Assembly: GCA_002430835.1 (NCBI GenBank)
Contig: DJDA01000137.1
Location: forward strand, 1 to 22,501
Length of the DNA: 22,501 nucleotides
Source: Brevundimonas sp. UBA5936
GTDB lineage: Bacteria; Pseudomonadota; Alphaproteobacteria; Caulobacterales; Caulobacteraceae
Direction of reading: 5' to 3'
How positions within the stretch are numbered: position 1 is the stretch's first letter; each line of letters starts with the position of its first letter. The notes under the pieces are model-generated. The model made no database searches and was not told the DNA's origin. It saw only the letters and a list, made by a program, of their open reading frames with translations. This document shows, piece by piece, positions 7,547-14,916 of the stretch. The position numbers and the translations under genes are program-made.

Positions 7547-9349
7547 TCAGGCCTTCTTGAAGCGGGCGAGGAAGGTGTCGATCGGGTTCTCGGCCTTGAA
7601 GCGGTGCATGATCACATACTGCTGGATGATCGACAGCACGTTGTTCCACGCCCAGTAGATCAGCAGGCCGGCCGCGAACGGGGCCATGATGAAGGTGAAG
7701 ACGATCGGCATCAGCTGGAAGATCTGACGCTGCATCGGATCCTGCGCCGGCGGGTTCATCGCCATCTGCAGCCACATGGTGAAGCCATAGACCAGCGGCA
7801 GCACGCCCAGGTGCAGCGGGCCGTTCAGAATGCCGCCCAGAAGCGGCAGGGTCGCCGGATCCCACGGAATGGCGCCGAACAGGTTCCACACCGTCGAAGG
7901 GTCGCGCGCCGACAGGTCGCGGATCCAGCCGAAGAAGGGCGCGTGACGCATTTCGATGGTCACGAACAGCACCTTGTACAGGGCGTAGAAGACCGGGATC
8001 TGCACCACCATCGGCAGACAGCCCGCCAGCGGATTGATCTTCTCCCGCTGATACAGGGCCATCATCTCCTGCTGCTGCTTCTGCGGTTCGGAGCCGTGCT
8101 TCTTCTTGATCTCCTCCATCTTGGGCTGGAGGTTCCGCATCTTCGACAGGCTCTCGTAGGACTTGTTGGCCAGCGGGAAGAGGATCAGCTTGACCACCAC
8201 CGTCAGGGCCAGGATGGCCAGGCCGAAGTTGCCCAGGACGCCGTAGAAGAACTCCACCACGGTGAAGATCGGGCGCGTCAGGAACCAGAACATGCCCCAG
8301 TCGATGGCGTAGACGAAGCGCGGCAGGTTCAGCGACTGCTCATAGGCCTTCAGCACCTCGGCGCGCTTGGCGCCGGCGAACAGACGCTGGGTCTCCTCGA
8401 TCTGGCGGCCCGGCTGGATGGTGTGGGTGGCGCCCAGCATGGCGGCTTCGTGGATGTTCATTCCCTGGGCGTCGCGCACCGAGAAGCGGCCTTCGACGGT
8501 CTCGTTCTGGGTGGGGATCAGGGCCGCCAGCCAGTATTTATCGGTGATGCCCAGCCAGCCGCCGGTCGATTGGTTCTCGATGCGCGGCTTCTTGGCCCAG
8601 TCCTTGTACTTGACCTGTTCGGTCGAATAGCTGTCGCCGTCGCCGAAGGTGCCGATGGCGCCTTCGTGCAGGATCATCTGCTTGCCCAGGTCGACCGGAA
8701 CGCCCTGGCGCTCGACGCGGCCGTAGGGGGCGATGGCGATGGCCTGGGTTCCCAGGTTGGCGACCGTGTCCTTGACCGTGAACATATATTGATCGTCGAT
8801 CGAGACGACGCGGGTGAAGCGCAGGCCCGAGCCGTTGTCCCAGGTCAGTTCGACCGGGGTGGTCGGCGTCAGGGTCGAACCCTTGGTCAGGCGCCAGACG
8901 GTGTTGGGGCCAGGCACGCCGCCGGCGACGTTCGGGCCGCTCCAGCCGAACTGGGCGAAATAGGCGTGCTCCATGCCCTGCGGGCGGAACAGCTCGACCG
9001 GCGGCGAATTCTTGTCCAGCGTTTCCTTGTAGTTCGTCAGGTACAGGTCGTCGATGCGCGCGCCCTGCAGCGACAGCGAACCCTTCAGGGTCGGGGTCTG
9101 GATCGGCACCCGCGCGACCGTGCCCAGAGCCTGGGCGCGATCCTTGATGAAGACGCCCGGCGCGGCGCCCGACGGCGTCAGGCCGGCGTCGGCCGAGGCC
9201 TCGCGCGCCTTCTGCTGCTCGGCGGCGACGATCTGCGCCTGACGGCGGCTCTCGGCCTGCGGGCGCATCACCATGAAGTAGTAGACGCCCATGATCAGGG
9301 CCGCGCACACGAAGAAGATGATGGTGTTGCGCGAGTTCTCGTTCTGCAT
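7547..9349 (-). CDS. yidC: Membrane protein insertase YidC
   Basis: A 600-residue inner-membrane insertase (Oxa1/Alb3/YidC family) that inserts and folds membrane proteins alone or with SecYEG. TM1 is at about 8-28 (TIIFFVCAALIMGVYYFMVM), followed by a large periplasmic beta-sandwich domain (about 55-345). The conserved five-helix insertase core occupies about 355-590, with NFGLAILALTVVVKLILFPL, a cytoplasmic coiled hairpin (KMEEIKKKHG) and NPLAGCLPMVVQIPVFYALY. The hydrophilic-groove Arg of E. coli is replaced by Lys in TVVVKL. The C-terminal tail is basic and short (ARFKKA). The start lies 5 bp after the rnpA stop; there is no yidD gene between them. It is followed after 4 bp by engB. Confidence 0.97.
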   Translation of the reverse strand: MQNENSRNTIIFFVCAALIMGVYYFMVMRPQAESRRQAQIVAAEQQKAREASADAGLTPSGAAPGVFIKDRAQALGTVARVPIQTPTLKGSLSLQGARIDDLYLTNYKETLDKNSPPVELFRPQGMEHAYFAQFGWSGPNVAGGVPGPNTVWRLTKGSTLTPTTPVELTWDNGSGLRFTRVVSIDDQYMFTVKDTVANLGTQAIAIAPYGRVERQGVPVDLGKQMILHEGAIGTFGDGDSYSTEQVKYKDWAKKPRIENQSTGGWLGITDKYWLAALIPTQNETVEGRFSVRDAQGMNIHEAAMLGATHTIQPGRQIEETQRLFAGAKRAEVLKAYEQSLNLPRFVYAIDWGMFWFLTRPIFTVVEFFYGVLGNFGLAILALTVVVKLILFPLANKSYESLSKMRNLQPKMEEIKKKHGSEPQKQQQEMMALYQREKINPLAGCLPMVVQIPVFYALYKVLFVTIEMRHAPFFGWIRDLSARDPSTVWNLFGAIPWDPATLPLLGGILNGPLHLGVLPLVYGFTMWLQMAMNPPAQDPMQRQIFQLMPIVFTFIMAPFAAGLLIYWAWNNVLSIIQQYVIMHRFKAENPIDTFLARFKKA

Positions 9350-9354
9350 CGGGA

Positions 9355-9795
9355 TCAGCGGTCCTGGTCGGCGGGGCGCGGGTCGGGGGCGGCGCGGTTC
9401 GATATCTGGGCGGGCGAAACGGCCCGGTCTCCCATATCGGGAGCCGCGCGCGGGGTTGCGAGCCTTGTAAGGGCCGATTTCACATCGTCAAGCAAGCGGT
9501 CCCAGTCGCGGTCCGCCGTGCCCATGCGGGCGATGAACACATAGTCGCATCCAGCCCGCCCGTGCAGGGGCGTCAGCAGCAGGGCGGCCTCGCGCAGACG
9601 CCGCTTGGCGCGGTTGCGCACGACGGCGCCGCCGATCTTGCGGGTGGCGGTGAATCCCAGGCGCACCGAGGGGTCGCCGTCGCCGCGATCCAACTGCTGG
9701 ACCACCACGGCGCCGCGGGCCTGAGAAACGCCTTTGGCGGCCGCCAGAAACTGGGGCCGCCTCAATAGGCGATCGATTTTCATCAGATCGGTCAT
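9355..9795 (-). CDS. rnpA: Ribonuclease P protein component
   Basis: A 146-residue basic protein that helps the RNase P RNA cleave 5' leaders from tRNA precursors. The RNR signature is GGAVVRNRAKRRLREA (55-70), with LGFTATRKIGG just before it and DYVFIARMG (84-92) after it. The core (about 1-112) matches the usual length of about 115-120. Residues 113-146 are a Pro/Ala/Asp-rich tail that looks disordered. The ATG at 9795 is preferred, with GGGCGGGG upstream; an internal ATG at 9783 has no Shine-Dalgarno. It sits between rpmH and yidC in the standard order. Confidence 0.95.
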   Translation of the reverse strand: MTDLMKIDRLLRRPQFLAAAKGVSQARGAVVVQQLDRGDGDPSVRLGFTATRKIGGAVVRNRAKRRLREAALLLTPLHGRAGCDYVFIARMGTADRDWDRLLDDVKSALTRLATPRAAPDMGDRAVSPAQISNRAAPDPRPADQDR

Positions 9796-9829
9796 GCGCC
9801 CCGCCCTGAAGGGTAATGGGCGCGTGACG

Positions 9830-9964
9830 TCAGGCCGTCAGGCGCTTACGGCCTTTGGCGCGGCGACGCGCAACAATCTTTTGACCGTTCTTGGTGGCCA
9901 TCCGCGAACGGAAGCCGTGACGGCGCTTGCGCACGAGTCGCGACGGCTGATAGGTCCGCTTCAC
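9830..9964 (-). CDS. rpmH: 50S ribosomal protein L34
   Basis: A 44-residue protein starting at a GTG and beginning KRTYQPSRLVRKRRHGFRSR after the initiator, then ending AKGRKRLTA. This is the near-invariant L34 sequence, rich in Arg and Lys, that binds 23S rRNA in the large subunit. The GTG start has GGAG 8 nt upstream and is required, because no ATG lies at the correct position. It is the first gene of the rpmH-rnpA-yidC-engB operon; a sigma-70-like promoter sits 62 bp upstream of the start. Confidence 0.97.
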   Translation of the reverse strand: MKRTYQPSRLVRKRRHGFRSRMATKNGQKIVARRRAKGRKRLTA

Positions 9965-10025
9965 GGTCGGCTCCGGGTTACTGGGGTTGGCGACAGACAC
10001 AAGCGTCAGCCGCGAGAGAGGCGGG

Positions 10026-10054
10026 CGTATAAGCGGCGGCAGGACGAGAGTCAA
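10026..10054 (-). promoter_or_regulatory. Sigma-70-type promoter of the rpmH operon
   Basis: On the minus strand the sequence reads TTGACT (5 of 6 to the -35 consensus), a 17-bp spacer, then TATACG (4 of 6 to the -10). Transcription would begin near 10019, giving a leader of about 55 nt before the rpmH GTG. It is the best promoter match in the intergenic region. It is assigned from motif and spacing only. Confidence 0.65.
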
Positions 10055-10144
10055 CGCCGAAGCGGCTTTTCCACATCGCCGACAGGGGCGCACGGCGTCT
10101 GGAAATACGCTAAGGATGTCAGGAAGAAGAGGACGGAGCGCGGC

Positions 10145-10873
10145 TTGGACCGGGTCAAAAGATTTCTGCCCCTGGCCCTGCTGCTGGCCGCCGTCGCCCT
10201 GATCTTCGGCATGGGCTGGAATCGCTACCTGTCGCTGGACACCCTGCGTGACCACGGCGCGGCGCTGGAAGGGCTGACCGCTCAGCACTATCTGCTGATG
10301 CTGGGCGCCCTGATGCTGATCTTCGCCCTGCTGACGGCCAGCGTGGTGCCGGGCGTGGTCTTCATCACCGTGACGGCGGGCTATCTGTTCGGGCCGTGGG
10401 TCGGCGGCGTCGCCACCGCCTTCGCCGCTACCGTCGGCGCCCTGGCCGTCTACTATGTGGGTCGCACCGCCCTGGGCGATTCCCTGCGCCGCCGCGCCGC
10501 CGCCGATACGGGTCTGCTGAACAAGGTCTGCGCCGGGGTGGACAAGAACACCTTCTGGTATGTGTTGGTCGCGCGCCTGGTCGTCACCGTGCCCTTCCAC
10601 ATGATTAATGTAGCGGCGGGCGTGATGGCGGCGCCGCTGCGGCCCTATGTCGTCGCCACCTTTATCGGCCTGTTGCCCGCGCACACCATCTATTGCTGGA
10701 TCGGCGACAGCCTGCACGACGTTCTGGTCACGGACCCGAATCCTGACATTCGGAGCCTGTTCGCGGAATTCTTCTGGCCTCTGATGGGGGTAGCCTTCCT
10801 GTCCATGCTGCTGCCCCTGCTGCTCAAGCTGGCCCAGAAGCTGCGCGCCCGCCCCCGCATGGAGGCGTCATGA
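10145..10873 (+). CDS. TVP38/TMEM64 (VTT/SNARE-associated, DedA-like) membrane protein
   Basis: A 242-residue polytopic inner-membrane protein. Hydrophobic segments lie at about 6-24, 48-66, 68-84, 86-107, 137-162, 166-188 and 208-228. The VTT domain core shows VPGVVFITVTAGYLFGPWVG (68-87), GALAVYYVGR (98-107) and LVARLVVTVPFHMINVAAGV (141-160), the family's re-entrant loop and Arg/Pro motif. Proposed family roles are lipid scrambling or transport and envelope homeostasis. The start is a TTG: GGAG at 10135-10138 precedes it by 6 nt, while the nearby ATG at 10116 is out of frame and no other in-frame start has a ribosome site. The stop overlaps the following kinase gene by four bases (ATGA), implying coupled translation. 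Confidence 0.85.
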   Translation: MDRVKRFLPLALLLAAVALIFGMGWNRYLSLDTLRDHGAALEGLTAQHYLLMLGALMLIFALLTASVVPGVVFITVTAGYLFGPWVGGVATAFAATVGALAVYYVGRTALGDSLRRRAAADTGLLNKVCAGVDKNTFWYVLVARLVVTVPFHMINVAAGVMAAPLRPYVVATFIGLLPAHTIYCWIGDSLHDVLVTDPNPDIRSLFAEFFWPLMGVAFLSMLLPLLLKLAQKLRARPRMEAS

Positions 10874-12378
10874 CGGAACGCGAGGCCCTTCCGACCGACG
10901 TGCAGACGCCCCTGCCCCCCGCGACGGCCGCCAGGCCGCCTGCGACGCGCCCCGCCCCGTGGAACGTCCTGCGCCAGCGGCTGCAGCCCCGCGCGCCCGA
11001 CGGCCTGTCCAGCCGCCTGCTGCTGCTGACCGTCGCCTTCACCCTGGCGGTCGCCGCCCTGATCATCGTGCCCAGCGCCGCCTCCTTCCAGGAGCGGTGG
11101 CTGATGGACCGGCTGCAGGCGGCTGAGCTGGCCTCGGTTGGGGTCGAGGCCCTGCCCTATTCCGCCGTCGAGGATTCCACCGCCGAACAGTTGCTGAGCA
11201 TCGGCGGGGTGCAGTCGGTCGTCATCGGCGAACAGGGGGTGCGGCGCCTGCTGCTGCAAGCCCCCAACCTGCCGCGCGCGCCCGAACTGATCGACCTGCG
11301 CCAGCGCAACGTCGGGGCGCGGCTGCTGGACCCGTGGAAGACCCTGTTCGGCCACCCCGACCGTTCGCTGCGGGTGCAGGCGGCGCCGCGCTATCGCTCG
11401 GGCGATCTGGTCGAGATCCTGGCCCCGGCCCAGCCGCTGAAGAAGGAGCTGGAGGGCTTCCTCGTCAACAGCCTGATGATGTCGCTGCTGATCGCGGCGG
11501 TGGCCGGCGGCCTGCTCTACGCCTCCCTGTCGATGCTGGTGCTGCAGCCCCTGCGCCGCGTCACCCGCTCGATCGAACGCTTCGCCGCCAATCCGGAAAG
11601 CCCCGCCGAAACGCCCTCGGACCGTCAGGACGAGATCGGCCGGGTCGAACGCGAACTGGCCCGGATGCAGGAGGAGGTGCGCCAGTCCCTGCGCTCGCGC
11701 GCCCGCCTGGCGGCGCTGGGCGAGGCGGTGGCCAAGATCAATCACGACCTGCGCAACATGCTGACCTCGGCCCAGATGGCGTCCGAACGGCTGTCGACCT
11801 CGTCCGATCCCCTGGTGGCGACCGCCCTGCCCCGGCTGGAGCGGGCGCTGGACCGGGCCTCGACCCTGGCGCGCAATGTTCTGGCCTATGGCAAGACCGA
11901 GGAGCCCGCGCCCCAGCTTCAAAAGATGCTGCTGGCCCGCGCCGTGGCCGCCGCCGCCGAGGACGCGGGGCTGGAGCCGGACGGCGTGCGGCTGGTGCGC
12001 GACCTGCCCGCCCGCTTCACCGTCAACGCCGACCCGGACCAGCTTCATCGCATCCTGGTCAATCTGATGCGCAACGCCCGCCAGGCCATCGAGGCGGCGC
12101 CGGAAAGCCACGCCGCAGGCAAGGGCAAGGGCTCGATCACGGTCAGCGCCGAGGCCCGCGACGGCATGGCCGCCATCGGCGTGCGCGACGACGGCCCCGG
12201 CATCCCGCCGCGTCTGGCCGATCGTCTGTTCGAGCCCTTCGTCAGCGGCGGCGGAGCCGACGGCACGGGCCTGGGCCTGACCATTTCGCGCGAGCTGGCC
12301 GCCAACCACGGCGGCGTCTTGACGCTGCTGGACACCGGGCCGCAGGGCACGCGCTTCGAGCTTCTGCTGCCGCTGTAG
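10870..12378 (+). CDS. Orphan sensor histidine kinase (periplasmic sensor, HAMP, HisKA-like, HATPase)
   Basis: A 502-residue inner-membrane kinase. After a Pro-rich cytoplasmic N-terminus there is TM1 (about 48-70), a periplasmic sensor of about 130 residues, TM2 (about 201-224), and a HAMP-like segment beginning VLQPLRRVTRSIERFAANPE. The dimerisation helix carries the phospho-acceptor His292 in AKINHDLRNMLTSAQ. The ATP-binding domain has the N box LVNLMRNARQAIE (396-408), G1 DDGPGIP (440-446), FEPF (454-457) and G2 GTGLGLTIS (465-473). There is no receiver domain and no response-regulator gene nearby, so the partner is elsewhere. The HDLRN H-box is typical of NtrB-like kinases. Coupling to the TVP38-like gene suggests it may sense the state that protein affects; that is inference. 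Confidence 0.92.
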   Translation: MTEREALPTDVQTPLPPATAARPPATRPAPWNVLRQRLQPRAPDGLSSRLLLLTVAFTLAVAALIIVPSAASFQERWLMDRLQAAELASVGVEALPYSAVEDSTAEQLLSIGGVQSVVIGEQGVRRLLLQAPNLPRAPELIDLRQRNVGARLLDPWKTLFGHPDRSLRVQAAPRYRSGDLVEILAPAQPLKKELEGFLVNSLMMSLLIAAVAGGLLYASLSMLVLQPLRRVTRSIERFAANPESPAETPSDRQDEIGRVERELARMQEEVRQSLRSRARLAALGEAVAKINHDLRNMLTSAQMASERLSTSSDPLVATALPRLERALDRASTLARNVLAYGKTEEPAPQLQKMLLARAVAAAAEDAGLEPDGVRLVRDLPARFTVNADPDQLHRILVNLMRNARQAIEAAPESHAAGKGKGSITVSAEARDGMAAIGVRDDGPGIPPRLADRLFEPFVSGGGADGTGLGLTISRELAANHGGVLTLLDTGPQGTRFELLLPL

Positions 12379-12479
12379 GACGCCACGGCAGCCTTACGCC
12401 GCGCGAGACGTTGTTTCCTTTGGAAGCCGAAAGCGCCAAGCTTGCGGTCTTTCGTATCCTCCCCTGCAAGGAGAGCCCC

Positions 12480-12992
12480 ATGACCCGCCCCCTGTCCTCG
12501 CAAACCCGCCCCATCCGTCCTCTGGCGGCGCTGATGCTGACCACGACCCTGGCCGTCTCGCTGACGGTCGGTTCCGCCTACGCCCAGAGCCAGACCCGCC
12601 CGCAACCGGCGCCGAAAGATCCCGTGGCCGAAATGCTGCTGTCCAAGGGCGAGCGCTATCATCGCGCGCCGGATTCGGCTCAAGACCCCGACGAGCTGCG
12701 CCAGACCCAGGCCCTGAACGCCGAGATCGTGGCCCAGAACGACCTGGCCGAAAACGAAGACCGCGCCAATCAATCCGCCCAGGCCGAAGCCCAGCGCCGC
12801 TGGCAGGCCGAGGTGGATCAGACCGAGGCCCAGGCGCGCGCCGACCGCGAACGTCACGAGGCGGACCTGCGCGCCGCCGACGAGGCCCAGGCCCGCTATG
12901 AACGCGACATGGCCGACTGGCGCGCCACCGCCGCCGCCTGCCAGCGTGGCGACACGGCGCGCTGCAACGCAGGCCGCAAGACGCCGAACTGA
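12480..12992 (+). CDS. Secreted, charged helical protein of unknown function
   Basis: A 170-residue protein with a signal peptide (about 1-36) whose hydrophobic core is LAALMLTTTLAVSLTVGSAYA and a cleavage site after AYA. The mature part is hydrophilic. Residues about 75-150 are almost entirely Ala, Glu, Gln, Asp and Arg and should form one long helix or coiled coil; two Cys (153 and 160 region, CQRGDTARC) near the C-terminus could pair. I do not recognise a family. AAGGAG lies 5 nt before the ATG, an excellent ribosome site. It stands 101 bp after the kinase gene and just ahead of a strong terminator, so it may be the last gene of that unit or have its own promoter. Confidence 0.85.
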   Translation: MTRPLSSQTRPIRPLAALMLTTTLAVSLTVGSAYAQSQTRPQPAPKDPVAEMLLSKGERYHRAPDSAQDPDELRQTQALNAEIVAQNDLAENEDRANQSAQAEAQRRWQAEVDQTEAQARADRERHEADLRAADEAQARYERDMADWRATAAACQRGDTARCNAGRKTPN

Positions 12993-13006
12993 GGCTTCAG
13001 ACAAGT

Positions 13007-13043
13007 AAAGGGCGCCGCCGACCTGCGTCGGGGCGCCCTTTTT
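13007..13043 (+). terminator. Rho-independent terminator after the secreted protein gene
   Basis: The hairpin arms AAAGGGCGCC and GGCGCCCTTT are joined by an inner stem CCGAC/GTCGG around a CTGC loop, with one extra G on the 5' side, and are followed directly by a T run. It lies between two convergent genes. On the minus strand the trailing sequence is a poorer T tract, so it chiefly serves the plus strand, though the symmetric stem may also slow transcription from nrdB. Confidence 0.9.
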
Positions 13044-13064
13044 CTCGCTTGCCGCTGGACCGGA

Positions 13065-14111
13065 TCAGGCCTCGGCGGATTCCGTGCGGCGCTTCATCAT
13101 GTTGTCGAAGCTATCCCAGACGCCGTCGGCGCCGTGCCAGGCGCCTTGCGTGGCGGCCTTGGAGTATTCAGTGGCGCGCGCCTCGAAGAAGTTCGCGTGC
13201 TCGACGCCCGACAGCAGGGCTTGCAGCCACGGCAGCGGATTCTCGGTCACGCCATAGACTTCCGGCAGGTGCAGCTGGCGCAGGCGCCAGTCGGCGATGA
13301 AGCGGATGTAGGCCTTGATGTCGTCCGGCGTCATGCCGTTCACCGGGCCCATTTCGAAAGCCAGATCGATGAACTTGTCCTCCATCTCGATCACCGTCTT
13401 GCAGCAATCGACGATGTCGTCGGCCACGGCCTTGGTGACAGCGCCCGTCTCCTTGTTGAAGGCGTGGTACAGCTTGATGATGCCTTCGCAGTGCAGGCTC
13501 TCGTCACGCACCGACCAGGACACGATCTGGCCCATACCCTTCATCTTGGATTGGCGCGGGAAGTTCATCAGCATGGCGAAGCTGGCGAACAGCTGCAGCC
13601 CTTCGGAGAAGCCCCCGAACATGGCCAGGGTCCGGCAGATGTCGGCGTCGGTGTCGACCCCGAACTGACCCATGAAGTCATGCTTGTCGCGCATGGCCTC
13701 GTATTCCATGAAGGCGCCGAACTCGCTCTCAGGCATGCCGATGGTTTCGAGCAGCAGGGCGTAGGCCGCGATATGGATGGTCTCCATATTGGCGAAGGAG
13801 GCCAGCATCATCTTCACTTCGGTCGGTTTGAACACCCGGCCGTAGCGCTCCATGTAGTTGTCCTGGACCTCGATGTCGGCCTGGGTGAAGAAGCGGAAGA
13901 TCTGCGTCAGCAGATTGCGCTCGCTGTCGGTCAGGTTGGCGGCCCAGTCCTTGACGTCCTCGCCCATCGGGACTTCCTCGGGCATCCAGTGGACCTGCTG
14001 CTGCTTCTTCCACATGTCGAAGGCCCACGGGTAGCGGAAGGGCTTGTAGGCGGCCGAAGGGGTCAGCAGGCCGGGCGTGCCGGGACGAATGATCGTGGCG
14101 GGAGCGTTCAT
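13065..14111 (-). CDS. nrdB: Class I ribonucleotide reductase beta subunit (R2)
   Basis: A 348-residue ferritin-like protein that houses the di-metal centre and tyrosyl radical which start ribonucleotide reduction in NrdA. By spacing to E. coli R2, the metal ligands are Asp79, Glu110, His113, Glu170, Glu204 (RDESLHCEG) and His207, and the radical site is Tyr117 in METIHIAAYALL. The Asp79-Glu110 and Glu170-Glu204 distances equal those of E. coli, so this is a Tyr-containing (class Ia/b-like) enzyme, not the Phe-type subclass Ic. The N-terminus is short and carries no ATP-cone. The gene is separated from nrdA (19528) by about 5.4 kb and is on the other strand. A pair of NrdR-like boxes lies 75-121 bp upstream of the start. 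Confidence 0.96.
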   Translation of the reverse strand: MNAPATIIRPGTPGLLTPSAAYKPFRYPWAFDMWKKQQQVHWMPEEVPMGEDVKDWAANLTDSERNLLTQIFRFFTQADIEVQDNYMERYGRVFKPTEVKMMLASFANMETIHIAAYALLLETIGMPESEFGAFMEYEAMRDKHDFMGQFGVDTDADICRTLAMFGGFSEGLQLFASFAMLMNFPRQSKMKGMGQIVSWSVRDESLHCEGIIKLYHAFNKETGAVTKAVADDIVDCCKTVIEMEDKFIDLAFEMGPVNGMTPDDIKAYIRFIADWRLRQLHLPEVYGVTENPLPWLQALLSGVEHANFFEARATEYSKAATQGAWHGADGVWDSFDNMMKRRTESAEA

Positions 14112-14185
14112 CGAAGAAGACCTGAGGCGAATCCGGAGAAGGTGCGTTCACCATGCGTCCCCCGACGCGCGGGGACAAGGGAAGA

Positions 14186-14201
14186 TGCGCATATCTAGCG
14201 A
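14186..14201. promoter_or_regulatory. Distal/proximal NrdR-like box 1 upstream of nrdB
   Basis: The element contains CATATCTAGCG (14190-14200), the exact inverted copy of CGCTAGATATG in the second box. Against the published 16-bp NrdR consensus acaCwAtATaTwGtgt it scores only 8 of 16, with one good half plus core. Its centre is exactly 31 bp from that of box 2, the three-helical-turn spacing known for NrdR box pairs. It is the box nearer nrdB. Confidence 0.6.
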
Positions 14202-14216
14202 TCACTTTTCACCCAA

Positions 14217-14232
14217 CCGCTAGATATGGTGT
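14217..14232. promoter_or_regulatory. NrdR-like box 2 in the nrdB/GST intergenic region
   Basis: CCGCTAGATATGGTGT matches the NrdR consensus acaCwAtATaTwGtgt at 12 of 16 positions, including the full right half ATAT-GTGT pattern. It forms a perfect 11-bp inverted repeat with box 1 (17-bp spacer) and lies 31 bp from it centre to centre. It also sits 34 bp upstream of the glutathione S-transferase start, so it could affect both divergent genes. Confidence 0.7.
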
Positions 14233-14265
14233 TTCCATGACAGGAAACTGGGGAGGAAGATGGGG

Positions 14266-14916
14266 ATGGTTTTCACGCTTTACGGCGCCGCCGGTTCGGG
14301 CTCGACCCCGGTCGAGGCGACGCTGCGGCTGATCGGACTGGACTATCAGGTCATCGAGGCTCCGACCTGGGAGGGCGAGGCCGAGCGGGACAAGGTGGCG
14401 CAGGTCAATCCGATGCGCCAGGTGCCGGCCCTGGTCACGCCGGGCGGCGAGGTGATCACCGAAAGCGCCGCCATCCTGATCTGGCTGGCCGATTCCCACC
14501 CACGGGCGCGGCTCTCGCCCGCCCTGGACGATCCGCGCCGGGCGCAGTTCCTGCGCTGGATGAGCTTCATCCCCGCCTCCATCTATTCGATGTTCTGGGT
14601 GCGCGACGAACCGTCCCGTCTCGGCGGCGACAATCCCCACGCCCAGGCCGAGATCCAGCGACGCACCGTCGAGCGCATAGCCGACTGCTGGCGGATGATG
14701 GACGCCCAGATCACGCCCGGGCGCTTCCTGCTGGGCGAGGAGATGACGGTGCTGGACCTCTACGTCGCCGTCGCCAGTCGCTGGACGCCGCAGCGTAGCC
14801 GCTTCTACGCCGAGGCGCCGAGCATGGCCGAGGTCGTGCGGCGCGTCGACACCCTGCCCGCGCTTCAGCCGTTCTGGGCCGAGCGGTTTCCCTTCGACGA
14901 CGGCTGGGAGGGCTAG
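14266..14916 (+). CDS. Glutathione S-transferase family protein
   Basis: A 216-residue cytoplasmic protein with an N-terminal thioredoxin-like domain (about 1-78) and an all-helical C-terminal domain. The domain shows LYGAAGSGST near the start (Ser/Gly-rich glutathione-binding turn), VPAL with the cis-Pro, and TESAAILIWLAD, where Glu-Ser binds the gamma-glutamyl group. The C-terminal domain has LLGEEMTVLDLYVAVASRW with the usual N-capping Asp. Substrate is unknown. The ATG at 14266 is chosen because GGAGG ends 9 nt before it; the ATG at 14260 is only 3 nt from that site. The gene is divergent from nrdB and shares its NrdR-like boxes. Its TAG lies in the CTAG shared with the stop of the convergent kinase. 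Confidence 0.88.
   Translation: MVFTLYGAAGSGSTPVEATLRLIGLDYQVIEAPTWEGEAERDKVAQVNPMRQVPALVTPGGEVITESAAILIWLADSHPRARLSPALDDPRRAQFLRWMSFIPASIYSMFWVRDEPSRLGGDNPHAQAEIQRRTVERIADCWRMMDAQITPGRFLLGEEMTVLDLYVAVASRWTPQRSRFYAEAPSMAEVVRRVDTLPALQPFWAERFPFDDGWEG

Noticed and set aside
7289..9544. 751-residue plus-strand open frame opposite yidC and engB
   Set aside because: It is antisense to two genes with clear family motifs, is full of His/Arg/Gln/Asp low-complexity typical of the reverse complement of GC-rich coding DNA, and shows no domain.
10067..10075. TTTTCCACA, a relaxed DnaA-box match near the rpmH promoter
   Set aside because: It is a single copy, one base off the strict consensus, with no partner box nearby; gene content here is not that of a replication origin.
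10690..12309. 539-residue minus-strand open frame opposite the sensor kinase
   Set aside because: It is a shadow of the kinase gene: Gly/Gln/Arg-rich composition, no ribosome site, no recognisable motif.
11334..12992. 552-residue plus-strand frame covering the kinase and the secreted protein
   Set aside because: Only its last 170 residues are a real gene, starting at 12480 with a good ribosome site; the rest is the kinase gene read in the wrong frame.
14913..14916. CTAG shared by the stop codons of the convergent GST and hybrid kinase genes
   Set aside because: Short convergent overlaps are common in dense genomes and CTAG simply provides TAG on both strands; no further signal is needed.
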